NCBI GenBank assembly: GCA_963754535.1 | Contig: CAVWGG010000024.1 | Span: 62,001 to 126,000 of the forward strand | Reading direction: 5' to 3' | DNA length: 64,000 nucleotides | Origin: RPQJ01 sp963754535 | GTDB taxonomy: Bacteria; Pseudomonadota; Gammaproteobacteria; Steroidobacterales; Steroidobacteraceae | Part shown: positions 7,874 to 16,834 of the stretch, in pieces | Layout: each line of letters begins with the position of its first letter | How positions within the stretch are numbered: position 1 is the first letter of the stretch | Notes under the pieces: model-generated | The model's database searches: none | The model's input: the letters and a program-made list of their open reading frames with translations, nothing else | Told to the model about the DNA's origin: nothing | Program-made: the position numbers and the translations under genes

Positions 7874-9655
7874 TCATCCCCCGATTGCTTGAGGAGCGCC
7901 CGCGGTCGCGCGGGCGTTTTCTCCACCCCTGCGGAGACGCGGCGCAACGATGAGCGCAGCACCGTAGAGGGCCAGCGCGATGAACAGCGTCGCAGGCCGT
8001 GAGAACTTGAAGTCCTGCGCAACCATCTTCAGGCCAATCACGACCAGAAGCGGATAGACAAGCCATGTCCACTCGCGGAACCGCGCCTGACGACTGGCCC
8101 ACGCGACCAGCAGCGCAGCCACGGCGAGCACTCCAGTGCGCAATGTGGCGAGCGCGCCGAGATCCACGCTGCGATCGGCCAGCCCAGCCGCGGCCGGAGC
8201 GAGTACGCCGATCACCGCGCCACAGGCAACCCAGACAAGGACCACGACGATGGTGAGCCTCAGCGCGCCAGCCGGTACGCCCCCGTCTGGATTCGGTCGC
8301 GCCGCTGCAAACCATGCCGACAGCGCGCCCGCGACGAGCATGACGAGCGTTACGGCACTGGGTGGCAGCCAGGGCCCGACCGGACCGGCTGCCAGCGCCC
8401 ATGCGCCGTATCGCAGCGCCTGGGACGCGAAGCTGGCCGCGACGACGTAGGCCGCGCCGTGGAAAAGCAGGTACAACCGCCCGGTACGCGACCACATGCC
8501 GACGGCAATCACCCCCAACACCGCAAACGCCATGGCGACCCAGTGCTCGCGCGCCACGAGCGCAAAGCCGGCGAGGACCAGCATGAGCGCGAGCGTCGAA
8601 TAGAAATACAGGTTCCGCTCGAGATCCTGGCGTCCTGCGACGAACACGAAGGCGACGAAGTAGCACGCTGCCCCGAAGGCCAGGCTGATCACGCCGATCG
8701 CCGCAGGCAATACTCCGGTGGCCTGCGTCAGGATGCCGGTCCCGACGAGTGCAATGATCAGTGCGGCAACCATTTGCACGACCTCGAACAAGGCAACGGC
8801 GCGGCCGCGGATGAGCGTGCGAACCGCGACACTGACGAAGTAGGCGAGGAGCAGTGACCATTGCAGCAGCAAGGCGATGCGGTACGCGTCGAGGTGTTCT
8901 GGCGACAGTGCACGCAACGTCAGTCCGATGACGACCGCGTCTGCCGTCAGCGCCGCCGGCCAGCAGATCCCCGTCCAGCCACGCGAGTAGCCCAGCCACA
9001 AGGTCGTTACCCCGAGGGCGATCAGGTAGAACGCGATCGGCACGATGACGCCGGTCTTGGCCAGCAGCACGAGGCTGGTCGACAGCGCTGCCAGGATCGT
9101 GACCCACGCCACGGCGCGTAGGCGCTGGCGCCACGCGACGAGCAGCATGGCGACGGTCAGGATCACCAGGCCCAGGGCGCTGCCGGCACCCGTCAGCACC
9201 TTGAATCGGGTCGTCGCCTCGACCAGCAGCGGGAATACAACCATGGCCGCCGCAAGCGCATGGACGACAGCATTCGGTGCCAGGCCAAGGCGACCGGCGC
9301 GGTCGGCGAGGAAGAGCCAGACAAGTCCGTACGTGAAAGCCAGGGCGATGCCGACCTGCGGCGTCAGCAGGCCCGCTTCAGTCATCGCACGCAGGAAAAA
9401 TCCGCCGGCGAGAACGAGGAATAGGCGGCCGACCAGGGAGAGGACGGCGATCGGATCGTACGGATCCCGCTTCGCCAGGCCAGGCGACCCGTCCAGCGGC
9501 AGTGGTTGCGCTGGCACTCCGGCACAAGCATCAGCTGCGCGGGTCGCAACAGCGGGGGGTACCGCTTCCAGCACGTCGATCCGTTGTTTGAGCGAATCGA
9601 CGGCGGACTGCAGTTGCTCGACGTTAGATTCGAGACGGGCGAGACGATCGCCCAT
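7874..9655 (-). CDS. Large polytopic membrane protein with N-terminal coiled coil (DUF2339-like)
   Basis: A protein of 593 residues with a short coiled coil (DRLARLESNVEQLQSAVDSL) followed by a linker and roughly 15 or more hydrophobic helices up to a basic C-terminal tail. The layout resembles DUF2339 proteins, whose function is not known. The ATG at 9655 was chosen because the coiled coil begins there and GTGGGGTGG precedes it; an in-frame ATG at 9748 would add an unlikely basic leader. It ends three bases before the octahaem cytochrome and is therefore probably the first gene of that operon. Whether it takes part in electron transfer is unknown. Confidence 0.7.
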   Translation of the reverse strand: MGDRLARLESNVEQLQSAVDSLKQRIDVLEAVPPAVATRAADACAGVPAQPLPLDGSPGLAKRDPYDPIAVLSLVGRLFLVLAGGFFLRAMTEAGLLTPQVGIALAFTYGLVWLFLADRAGRLGLAPNAVVHALAAAMVVFPLLVEATTRFKVLTGAGSALGLVILTVAMLLVAWRQRLRAVAWVTILAALSTSLVLLAKTGVIVPIAFYLIALGVTTLWLGYSRGWTGICWPAALTADAVVIGLTLRALSPEHLDAYRIALLLQWSLLLAYFVSVAVRTLIRGRAVALFEVVQMVAALIIALVGTGILTQATGVLPAAIGVISLAFGAACYFVAFVFVAGRQDLERNLYFYSTLALMLVLAGFALVAREHWVAMAFAVLGVIAVGMWSRTGRLYLLFHGAAYVVAASFASQALRYGAWALAAGPVGPWLPPSAVTLVMLVAGALSAWFAAARPNPDGGVPAGALRLTIVVVLVWVACGAVIGVLAPAAAGLADRSVDLGALATLRTGVLAVAALLVAWASRQARFREWTWLVYPLLVVIGLKMVAQDFKFSRPATLFIALALYGAALIVAPRLRRGGENARATAGAPQAIGG

Positions 9656-9893
9656 GACGCCACCCCACTGCTCACTAGCTGAAAACTTGAACGCTGTTCC
9701 GGTTTCGGCCCGCGGCTGTCCTCGATACTCCCGCTGTCGCCGCATCACAACAGCGTGCAGCGCAAAAATTCATGAGGGCTTGCGCGTAGCCAGCGCTGCG
9801 ATCGCGCATGCGCAGGGACGAACGGACAGCAAACGGAGTAGCCAGCGCCCGGCCTGTCGGGACGCGCTGCACTGTGCGATGCTCGCGCCCCTC

Positions 9894-11699
9894 ATGCCCC
9901 TGCTGACCCTCATCGACGCCGAACTCGCCTTCGGCGCCCATCCCCTCCTCGACCGCGCCGGCTTCAGCCTCGAACCCGGCGAGCGTGTCGGCCTGATCGG
10001 CCGAAACGGCACCGGCAAGTCATCGCTGCTGGAAGTCATCATTGGCCGCGTCCCCCTCGACGACGGCGAGTATCAGAAGCCCGCGGGACTGCGGATCGTG
10101 TCCATCCGCCAGGAACCCGAACTGCCGGCCGCGCCGACCTTGCGGGAATCCCTCGCGCTCTGGGCCGAACTGGACTCGATCGAAGACGACCGCGTGCGCT
10201 GGCGTGCCGACGCGAGAATCGTCGAGTACCTGCATCGCTTCGGGCTGGAAGGCACGGCGACCACCGCGGGCCTCTCCGGGGGCGAACGCAAGCGTGCCGC
10301 GCTGGCGGGCGCGTTCGCCCTCGAACCCGACGTGATGCTGCTGGACGAACCCACCAACCACCTCGACATCGACGGCATCGAACGGCTCGAAGAACTGCTC
10401 ATCGCGGGCGGCCCGGCCGCCATCGTCGTCACGCATGACCGCTCCTTCCTCGACCGGGTCGCGACGCGCATCGTCGAACTCGATCGCGGGATGCTGCGTT
10501 CGTACCCGGGGAACTACGCCGATTACGAGCGGCGCAAGGCGGAGCAACTGGCCGAGGAAGCCGTGCTCAACCGCAAGTTCGACAAGTTCTGGGCGCAGGA
10601 AGAAGTCTGGATCCGCAAGGGCGTCGAGGCACGACGCACGCGCAACGAAGGCCGTGTCAAACGGCTGGAGCAGTTGCGGCGCGATCGCGATGCGCGGCGC
10701 GAGCGGCTGGGCAACGTGAAGCTCAACGTGGATTCCGGCGAGCGCTCGGGCAAGCTGGTTGCGGAGTTGCGCAACGTCAGCAAGGCATTCGACGGGCGTG
10801 CCGTGGTGCGTGACCTGGATCTGCGCGTGATGCGCGGCGACCGTCTCGGACTCATCGGCCCGAACGGCGCGGGCAAGTCGACGCTGCTCAAGCTCATTCT
10901 GGGCACGCTGGAGCCCGACGCAGGCGAGGTCCGGTCCGGCTCGCAGACCAGCGTCGCGTACTTCGACCAGCTGCGCGCGCAGCTCGACCTGGACGCCACG
11001 GTGGCAGGCACCGTCAGCCCGAACTCCGACTGGGTCGGCGAAGGCGACCAGCGCCGGCACGTGATCAGTTATCTCGGCGACTTCCTGTTTCCAGCGCAGC
11101 GCGCGGAATCTCCCGTGCGCATGCTCTCCGGTGGCGAGCGCAACCGGCTGCTGCTGGCGCGGCTCTTCGCACGGCCGGCGAACGTGCTGGTCATGGACGA
11201 ACCCACCAACGACCTCGACATCGAATCGCTCGAGCTGCTGGAGCAGACGCTGCAGGACTACTCCGGCACGCTGCTGCTGGTCAGCCACGACCGCACCTTC
11301 CTCGACAACGTGGTGACGCAGGTGCTCGCGCCGCTGGGCGACGGCCGCTGGCGCGAATACGTGGGCGGCTACAGCGACTGGCTGCGGCAACGGCCCGAGG
11401 CGAAGCCCCCAGCACAGCCCGCTACCGCCAGGACGGTCGAGGCGGCGAAGAAGTCGCCGGTGAAGATGAGCTACAAGGAAACGCGGGAGCTGGAGCAGCT
11501 GCCGTTGCAGATCGAGGCGCTGGAAGCGGAGCAGCGCGCGCTGACGGAGGCGATGAGCGGACCTGAGTACCACAAGCGCGGTGGCGAGCAGATGCGCAAG
11601 GACGCGGCTCGCGCCGCGGAAATCGAGCAGGCGCTCGAGGCGGCGTTCGAGCGTTGGGCCGAACTCGACGCCAGGAAGAACGCCCTCGGCCGCGGATGA
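9894..11699 (+). CDS. uup: ABC-F family ATPase Uup
   Basis: A soluble protein of 601 residues with two ABC cassettes and no membrane part. Cassette 1 has Walker A GRNGTGKSS, signature LSGGERKR and Walker B MLLDEPTNHLD. Cassette 2 has GPNGAGKST, LSGGERNR and VMDEPTNDLD. A linker rich in Arg and Glu lies between them, and a C-terminal coiled coil (from SYKETRELEQLPLQIEALE) is the DNA-binding domain type of Uup. ABC-F proteins act on ribosomes; Uup also affects transposon excision and recombination intermediates. The start at 9894 gives the usual MPLLTL opening; an ATG at 9879 is the alternative. The gene is divergent from the membrane protein at 9655. Confidence 0.92.
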   Translation: MPLLTLIDAELAFGAHPLLDRAGFSLEPGERVGLIGRNGTGKSSLLEVIIGRVPLDDGEYQKPAGLRIVSIRQEPELPAAPTLRESLALWAELDSIEDDRVRWRADARIVEYLHRFGLEGTATTAGLSGGERKRAALAGAFALEPDVMLLDEPTNHLDIDGIERLEELLIAGGPAAIVVTHDRSFLDRVATRIVELDRGMLRSYPGNYADYERRKAEQLAEEAVLNRKFDKFWAQEEVWIRKGVEARRTRNEGRVKRLEQLRRDRDARRERLGNVKLNVDSGERSGKLVAELRNVSKAFDGRAVVRDLDLRVMRGDRLGLIGPNGAGKSTLLKLILGTLEPDAGEVRSGSQTSVAYFDQLRAQLDLDATVAGTVSPNSDWVGEGDQRRHVISYLGDFLFPAQRAESPVRMLSGGERNRLLLARLFARPANVLVMDEPTNDLDIESLELLEQTLQDYSGTLLLVSHDRTFLDNVVTQVLAPLGDGRWREYVGGYSDWLRQRPEAKPPAQPATARTVEAAKKSPVKMSYKETRELEQLPLQIEALEAEQRALTEAMSGPEYHKRGGEQMRKDAARAAEIEQALEAAFERWAELDARKNALGRG

Positions 11700-11744
11700 G
11701 CCAGTCGTCGACTGCGGACGCAGGTCGCTGTCAGTGCGGCGTAG

Positions 11745-12761
11745 TCAGTGCTGCAGCCACTGCAGCTGCCACAGATCCTTGCCCGTCGCCATGAGAATGG
11801 GGCGCAGCGCGAGCTGCCCTGATTTGCCGAGGCTGCGCTCCAGATAGCGCAGCTCTTCGATCTGCGCCTGCAACTCGTCGTCGGGCGGCGGCTCGTCGAA
11901 GCCGCTCTCGCGCAGCATCAGCACGCCCTTGGCGCGCAAGGCGAGTTCGCAGTGCACACGCAGGTAGCACAGCATGTCGGCGAGAACCGGGCCGTCGAAC
12001 TTGTCCCGCAGGGAGTGCACGTAGCGCCCGGCATGGGAATCGAGGAATTCACCGGCCTGGATCGTCTCGATCAGGTGCACGTCGGAATCGAGGTCCGACT
12101 CGAGCCAGTCCCGCAGCGTCTTTTCGCTGTGCTCGAATGCAAAATAGATGAGCGGCGGCAGCAGCATCAGCACGCCCATGGTCGCGAACACCGGACGCAC
12201 CAGCAGCGTGTTGTAGACGCCGTGCAGGATCACGGCGGCGACCAGCCCGGGCAGGAAGACGCGCAGCCACTTGTCCGGGAAGCGTTCGGCCTGCGACGCC
12301 GCGACGATCGCGAAAACCGCCGTGGCGCCACCGTGCATGATCGCCGTGCCGAAGCCGCGGATGACCTGCACGGCGGGATGCGTTTCGGGCCGCATCATCA
12401 GGTAGTACATGTTTTCGAACAGGGCGAAACCCGTGCCGACGGCGAAGCCGTAGATCGCCGCGTCGACCAGCATGCCGACGCGCCGGGTGCGGATCAGGTA
12501 GACGATCAACGCTGCCTTCAGCGATTCCTCGAGCCAGGGCGAGATCCAGCGCGAGTACGACACGTAGCCGATGTCGATGTGGTCGAGCACGAAGCCGTTG
12601 ATCCAGTAGCCGGCGAATGCGGCGAGCATGCCCGCCGCCGCGGCGATGATGATCGCTTTCGCGCGCACGACCTTGAAGCTGTCGAAGTAGACCAGCGCCC
12701 CGAGGAAGACCAGCACGGGCAACAGCGCCATCGTGCCGCGGAGGATCCACTGCAGGATCAT
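11745..12761 (-). CDS. prsW: PrsW-family intramembrane metalloprotease
   Basis: A 338-residue membrane protein with about eight helices. Motifs of the PrsW (RsiW-degrading) family are visible: WLEESLKAALI with the paired glutamates, FALFENMYY, AIMHGGATA and LHGVYN. The founding member cleaves an anti-sigma factor in Bacillus; in Gram-negative bacteria substrates are mostly unknown. A cytosolic C-terminal region of some 100 residues follows the membrane part. It starts 30 bases after the stop of the large peptidase-propeller gene on the same strand, so the two probably form one operon. An ECF sigma/anti-sigma pair lies a few kilobases upstream and is a possible but unproven target. Confidence 0.88.
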   Translation of the reverse strand: MILQWILRGTMALLPVLVFLGALVYFDSFKVVRAKAIIIAAAAGMLAAFAGYWINGFVLDHIDIGYVSYSRWISPWLEESLKAALIVYLIRTRRVGMLVDAAIYGFAVGTGFALFENMYYLMMRPETHPAVQVIRGFGTAIMHGGATAVFAIVAASQAERFPDKWLRVFLPGLVAAVILHGVYNTLLVRPVFATMGVLMLLPPLIYFAFEHSEKTLRDWLESDLDSDVHLIETIQAGEFLDSHAGRYVHSLRDKFDGPVLADMLCYLRVHCELALRAKGVLMLRESGFDEPPPDDELQAQIEELRYLERSLGKSGQLALRPILMATGKDLWQLQWLQH

Positions 12762-12791
12762 GCGCCACGGCCCCGCGCGGCGACTTGCGCC

Positions 12792-15773
12792 TCAGAGCAC
12801 CTTGAGCGACAGCATGACCTCGTCCTCACCCTTGCCATCACCCTCGAATCCCCTGGCATAGCCCAGGGACAGCATCATCGGCAGTCGGTTGAGGACGTGC
12901 AACTGCAGGTCGAACTGCAGGCCGACATTGAACGCTTCGACCTTGTCGCGAGGGGAGTCCGGGTTGGTCACGAGGGCCGTGGTGAAAACAGCCGGCCGGA
13001 TCCAGCTGCCGTAGAAGCCGGGGCTGCCCAGGGCATCGAACCGGATCGGGGGCAGGTTGAGTTCGAGCATGCCCTTGACGAAGGAGCGGCCGTTCAGCGC
13101 ATCGATCTCGAACCCCGGCATGCTGAGCAATTCGCGGTAGCGCTTAGCCTCGCCGTTGTCGACGTAGTTGTTGCGGAACCCGCCGAAATACGCGTTCGCA
13201 AGCGGATCCTCGACCTGTCCCGAGGCCACGCCCGCGCCGGTGCGGATCCAGAGCGACGTGTGGTCGAAGGGCAGCGGCCAGCCGATGTCGAACTTGCCGT
13301 ACAGGCTCGGCGTGATGTCGCTCTGGGCATGGTAGGCGTGGGCCAAGAGCGACCACAGGATCCCGGTCTCGTCGTCGACACTGCCGACCGAGGACCGGGG
13401 GAATTTATAGACGACCCCGATCTCGGCCTCGCCGAGCTTGTCGGTCGGCGACTCGATGTTCTGGAAGCCCGGCAGCGTGTCGAGGTCGCCGAAATAGGCA
13501 ACCTTGGCGACGAGACTCAGCGTTTCCGGCGGCTCGTAGAGCAGGGGATGCTCGTAGGAAACGAAGCCGTTGTACCCCTTGTGGCTGCGCTTGGTCGGAC
13601 CGAACAGGTCGAAGAAATCGGCCGGATTCCAGCGCAGGCCCACGGTCCAGAGGTAGTGCTTGTAGATCAGCGACGCGTGCAGCCGCTCATCGGACTGCAA
13701 CTCGTCGTCCGGGCTGTAGCTGGCCGTCAGGTTCACGTTGTCGAAGCCGATCGGATCACTGAAACGAGCGAAGGCGCCAAAAGCCACCGAGTCCTTGTAG
13801 CCCTCGACGATCGGGACCAGCGATTCGAGCGAAATCTCGCGCTGTGGATGGTAGGGCGCATCGCGACGGACGTTCGCCTGGTAATCCACCTGGCTCGGCG
13901 GACCGGCGCCCCACTCCTGCACGACGGGGTGCGTCGTGGCGATCGCCTCACCGAGGAAACGGATCGCGCTCAGGTCCTCGGTGGGCTGGGGCTCGATCGT
14001 GGCCGGCACGAACCCTTCGGCCGCGTAGTGGAAGACGATCAGTCGCTTGTCGTCGAGCGGCATCGGCCGGAAGAAACCGACCTCGGCGTTGCTCAGCGCC
14101 TCGAGCTTTTCCGCGGCGAGTTCGTAGCGATAGATGTTGGACACGCCCGTGTAATACGAGCTGCCGTACAGGTAGCGACCGTCGGGTGAAAACGTGAAGC
14201 CTTCGGGCAGTGCGGTACCGAGTTCGAATTTGTGCAGCGGCGTCGGGTCGCCAGCCATCAGCTTTTCGGCGCTCATCACGCGCAGCTGCATGACCTGAAC
14301 ACCCGAGCGTTCGCCGTCGGGCCCTGCCATCGACAGGGACACGAGCTGGCCATCCGGGGAGACGTCGAGGTCGAACGGCACTTCACCGAACGGATAGACG
14401 TGGAGCGTCTGCCATTCCTTGTAGGGATACGGAATGCGCACGACCATCACGAAGCCGTTGTTGGTGCGCAGGCCCCAGAGCGAGCGGTCCGACGGGTTGT
14501 AGGCGAGATCGCCGATGCGCGCGGCGGCGAACAGTTCGCGCGTCGTGCCGGTCTTGATGTCGTACTCGTTGAGGTTGCGGTACGTGAGGTTGTCGGTCGT
14601 GTAGAAGAGCTTCTCGCCCTGCGGGTCGTAGGCGAGCGACGACACACGATACGAGACGGCGCCTTCGATCTCCGCGAGTTCGGTGACCGCGCCCGTCGCC
14701 ACGTCGATGCTGACCAGGTGCGGCACACGTCCCGCGTAGCGAACCGCCGCATACAGCCTGGTCTTGTCCTTGCTCAGGTACGAACGCGAGATCGCGCCGA
14801 GCCCGCGCCGCGCGATTTCCTTGTACGGCGTGATGGGGTGCTCGCGCACCGCCTTGAGGTTGGCCTCCTGGAACTCGTGCTCCCAGCGGATCCAGTCCTG
14901 CCAGGCCTCCGGCAGTGGCTTGCCGTAGACGCGCTCGAAATCGCGCGCGTAGTAGCGATCGGTGCCGTCCGCGCGCCGCAGCCAGTCGATCAGTTTCCCG
15001 GGCGTGAACTGCAGCGCGAGGTAGCTCATGAAGCGCGTGCCGTAGAGGTACGCATTCGCGCCGGACTGAAAGTCCACCTCGGTGCCCTTGGACACCAGGC
15101 CCAGCGGGTCATAGAAAGTAGCCTTGTCGCGCACCATGGCGCGGAAGACCATTTCGTCGTAGCCGCCCTGCGCGCGCCCGAGACCGCCGCCGTACCAGGT
15201 CTCCATGAAGACGGCACTGCCTTCCTGGTACCAGCGCGGCGTCGAGGCGCGCGGGTTGGTGAGGTAGTTGTAGAAAATCGTTTCGGGGTGCTCGGCGGCC
15301 GGCGCGACCTTGCCACCGAGCCAGCGGCGCGCTGTCTCGTCGGCATGACTCGCCTGGTCGCCGACGACGGTGTGCACCAGTTCGTGGTTCGACAGCGTGT
15401 AGACGCGTTCACCCGGGCTGAACGTTTCGAACGACAGCACGGGTGGCGCAACGTCGATGAAGATGCGGTTGCGAGGCGCGCCGAGGATCGCGGTCGCGTT
15501 GCCGCGGTCGCCGAAGTCCTGCAGCAGGATCGATACCTTGCCGTCAGGCTGGTAAGCGAACAGCTTCTTCTGTGCGTTGAGGCTGTTCAGAAAACTCTGG
15601 GTGACGTAGGGCGCAAGATAAGTGCCAGACGGATCGAAGTAGACGACCTGGAGATCATCGGTCTCGATAATCTTGAGGTCCTGCGCCAGCGCCTGCCCGC
15701 CGGCGAGAGCCACGATGACAACCGCGGCAGCTCGCGCGAGATGCCCCCGCATCCGGCGCGTTACTGTTCTCAT
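12792..15773 (-). CDS. Predicted outer-membrane protein: zinc peptidase domain, TolB-like propeller and C-terminal beta-barrel
   Basis: A 993-residue exported protein (signal peptide RAAAVVIVALAGGQALA). The N-terminal part has a gluzincin-like active site: HELVH at about residues 130-134 and a second glutamate in WYQEGSAVFMETW near 184. Residues about 330-600 carry repeated beta strands with LAYDPQGEKLFY, DVSPDGQLVSL and FSPDGRYLYG, typical of TolB/WD40-like propellers. From about 680 on, alternating amphipathic strands rich in Tyr and Gly suggest an outer-membrane barrel, ending VMLSLKVL. I do not know a named family with all three parts. The in-frame ATG at 15788 would add five residues. 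It shares an operon with prsW. The substrate is unknown. Confidence 0.72.
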   Translation of the reverse strand: MRTVTRRMRGHLARAAAVVIVALAGGQALAQDLKIIETDDLQVVYFDPSGTYLAPYVTQSFLNSLNAQKKLFAYQPDGKVSILLQDFGDRGNATAILGAPRNRIFIDVAPPVLSFETFSPGERVYTLSNHELVHTVVGDQASHADETARRWLGGKVAPAAEHPETIFYNYLTNPRASTPRWYQEGSAVFMETWYGGGLGRAQGGYDEMVFRAMVRDKATFYDPLGLVSKGTEVDFQSGANAYLYGTRFMSYLALQFTPGKLIDWLRRADGTDRYYARDFERVYGKPLPEAWQDWIRWEHEFQEANLKAVREHPITPYKEIARRGLGAISRSYLSKDKTRLYAAVRYAGRVPHLVSIDVATGAVTELAEIEGAVSYRVSSLAYDPQGEKLFYTTDNLTYRNLNEYDIKTGTTRELFAAARIGDLAYNPSDRSLWGLRTNNGFVMVVRIPYPYKEWQTLHVYPFGEVPFDLDVSPDGQLVSLSMAGPDGERSGVQVMQLRVMSAEKLMAGDPTPLHKFELGTALPEGFTFSPDGRYLYGSSYYTGVSNIYRYELAAEKLEALSNAEVGFFRPMPLDDKRLIVFHYAAEGFVPATIEPQPTEDLSAIRFLGEAIATTHPVVQEWGAGPPSQVDYQANVRRDAPYHPQREISLESLVPIVEGYKDSVAFGAFARFSDPIGFDNVNLTASYSPDDELQSDERLHASLIYKHYLWTVGLRWNPADFFDLFGPTKRSHKGYNGFVSYEHPLLYEPPETLSLVAKVAYFGDLDTLPGFQNIESPTDKLGEAEIGVVYKFPRSSVGSVDDETGILWSLLAHAYHAQSDITPSLYGKFDIGWPLPFDHTSLWIRTGAGVASGQVEDPLANAYFGGFRNNYVDNGEAKRYRELLSMPGFEIDALNGRSFVKGMLELNLPPIRFDALGSPGFYGSWIRPAVFTTALVTNPDSPRDKVEAFNVGLQFDLQLHVLNRLPMMLSLGYARGFEGDGKGEDEVMLSLKVL

Positions 15774-15821
15774 GACCGCCGCCCCCACTGCGGGCCCGCC
15801 TCGCGCGCCCGACCCGGAAAT

Positions 15822-15855
15822 GAAAAAAGCGGACCCTTCCCGAGGAGGGGCCCGC
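15822..15855 (-). terminator. Rho-independent terminator of the Gly-Ala-repeat gene
   Basis: On the reverse strand a GC-rich stem (15854-15845 with 15838-15829, one mismatch and one G-U pair) is followed by a run of six T at 15828-15823. It lies about 40 bases after the stop of the repeat-protein gene and before the start of the peptidase gene, separating the two units. Confidence 0.85.
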
Positions 15856-15895
15856 TCTCGATCACATCAGCCCTGCTGAACGCAGGGCACCAGGC

Positions 15896-16720
15896 TCAGC
15901 GATTTGACGCACCGGCCGCGCCAGCAGCACCGGCCGCGCCAGCAGCACCGGCCGCGCCAGCAGCACCGGCCGCGCCAGCAGCACCGGCTGCGCCAGCAGC
16001 ACCGGCCGCGCCAGCAGCACCGGCCGCGCCAGCAGCACCGGCCGCGCCAGCAGCACCGGCCGCGCCAGCAGCACCGGCCGCGCCAGCAGCACCGGCAGCG
16101 CCGGCAGCACCGGCAGCACCGGCAGCACCGGCAGCACCAGCCGCGCCAGCAGCACCGGCAGCACCGGCAGCACCGGCAGCACCGGCAGCACCGGCAGCAC
16201 CGGCAGCACCAGCCGCGCCAGCAGCACCAGCAGCACCAGCCGCACCCTTAGAGGCGCCCGCGGCGCCGGCAGAGCCGGCGGCACCAGCAGCGACGGCGGA
16301 GGCGCCAGCCGCACCAGCAGCACCGGCAGCACCAGCCGCACCAGCCGCACCAGCCGCACCGGCAGCACCGGCAGCACCAGCAGCACCAGCCGCACCCTTA
16401 GAGGCGCCCGCGGCGCCGGCAGAGCCGGCGGCACCGGCAGCGCCAGCAGCACCAGCAGCACCAGCAGCACCGGCGGCGCCAGCGGCACCGGCGGCGCCGT
16501 TAATTCCGTTCGCGATGTTCACGCCCGACTGCGTCGCGGTCGAGTCACCCAGGATCGTCGCGCCGCCGCCATCCGCGCGGAAACGCTTGGCGGGGACGAT
16601 CGTGCCCGACGCGTCTTCGGCGGCGGGCGGGTAGTCGAGGGCAATCATGCCCACCACGCCGATGACGGCGAGCGCGCCGCCAGCAACCCAGAACTTCCGC
16701 GAATTCCCTTGATTGGCCAT
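15896..16720 (-). CDS. Gly-Ala-Ala tandem-repeat protein with N-terminal membrane anchor
   Basis: A 274-residue protein. After a short basic start comes one hydrophobic helix (WVAGGALAVIGVVGMIALD), then a non-repetitive part up to about residue 70 and then nearly 200 residues of GAA triplets. Two blocks with Ser and Lys (GSAGAAGASKG) interrupt the array 50 residues apart. The triplet has the Gly-X-Y rhythm of collagen-like proteins but no proline, so a collagen helix is doubtful; a silk-like or polyglycine-II type fibre is equally possible. The reading frame is clean, has a start behind AGGGGAAG and a terminator, so it is taken as real. It follows the ECF sigma/anti-sigma genes with a 114-base gap. 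Function unknown. Confidence 0.78.
   Translation of the reverse strand: MANQGNSRKFWVAGGALAVIGVVGMIALDYPPAAEDASGTIVPAKRFRADGGGATILGDSTATQSGVNIANGINGAAGAAGAAGAAGAAGAAGAAGAAGSAGAAGASKGAAGAAGAAGAAGAAGAAGAAGAAGAAGAAGASAVAAGAAGSAGAAGASKGAAGAAGAAGAAGAAGAAGAAGAAGAAGAAGAAGAAGAAGAAGAAGAAGAAGAAGAAGAAGAAGAAGAAGAAGAAGAAGAAGAAGAAGAAGAAGAAGAAGAAGAAGAAGAAGASNR
15911..16500. repeat. Tandem repeats of 18 and 9 bases inside the GAA-repeat gene
   Basis: About ten almost identical 18-base units (accggccgcgccagcagc) run from 15911 to about 16090, then 9-base units such as accggcagc continue to about 16500. A longer segment holding the Ser/Lys block is duplicated with a 150-base offset (around 16241-16285 and 16391-16436). 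Near-identity at the base level, not only in protein, indicates recent expansion by slippage or unequal exchange. Confidence 0.92.
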
Positions 16721-16834
16721 GAGTCTCTTCCCCTGCAGAAGCCCGGAAGCCCGGGCGTGGATTATTGAGCTACAACTTCAAATACCGCGCACGCCGATTA
16801 AAGTTGGCGGCGTCCAAAAAAACAGCGTCCCGAT

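Noticed and set aside
15911..16500. Possible CRISPR array or minisatellite outside genes
   Set aside because: Units are directly adjacent without spacers and lie in a continuous reading frame with a start and a terminator.
11952..16634. Two long forward open frames opposite prsW, the peptidase-propeller gene and the GAA-repeat gene
   Set aside because: Composition is typical of antisense frames in high-GC DNA; the reverse genes have signal peptides, motifs and terminators. The Ala-Pro repeat read forward is only the complement of the GAA array.
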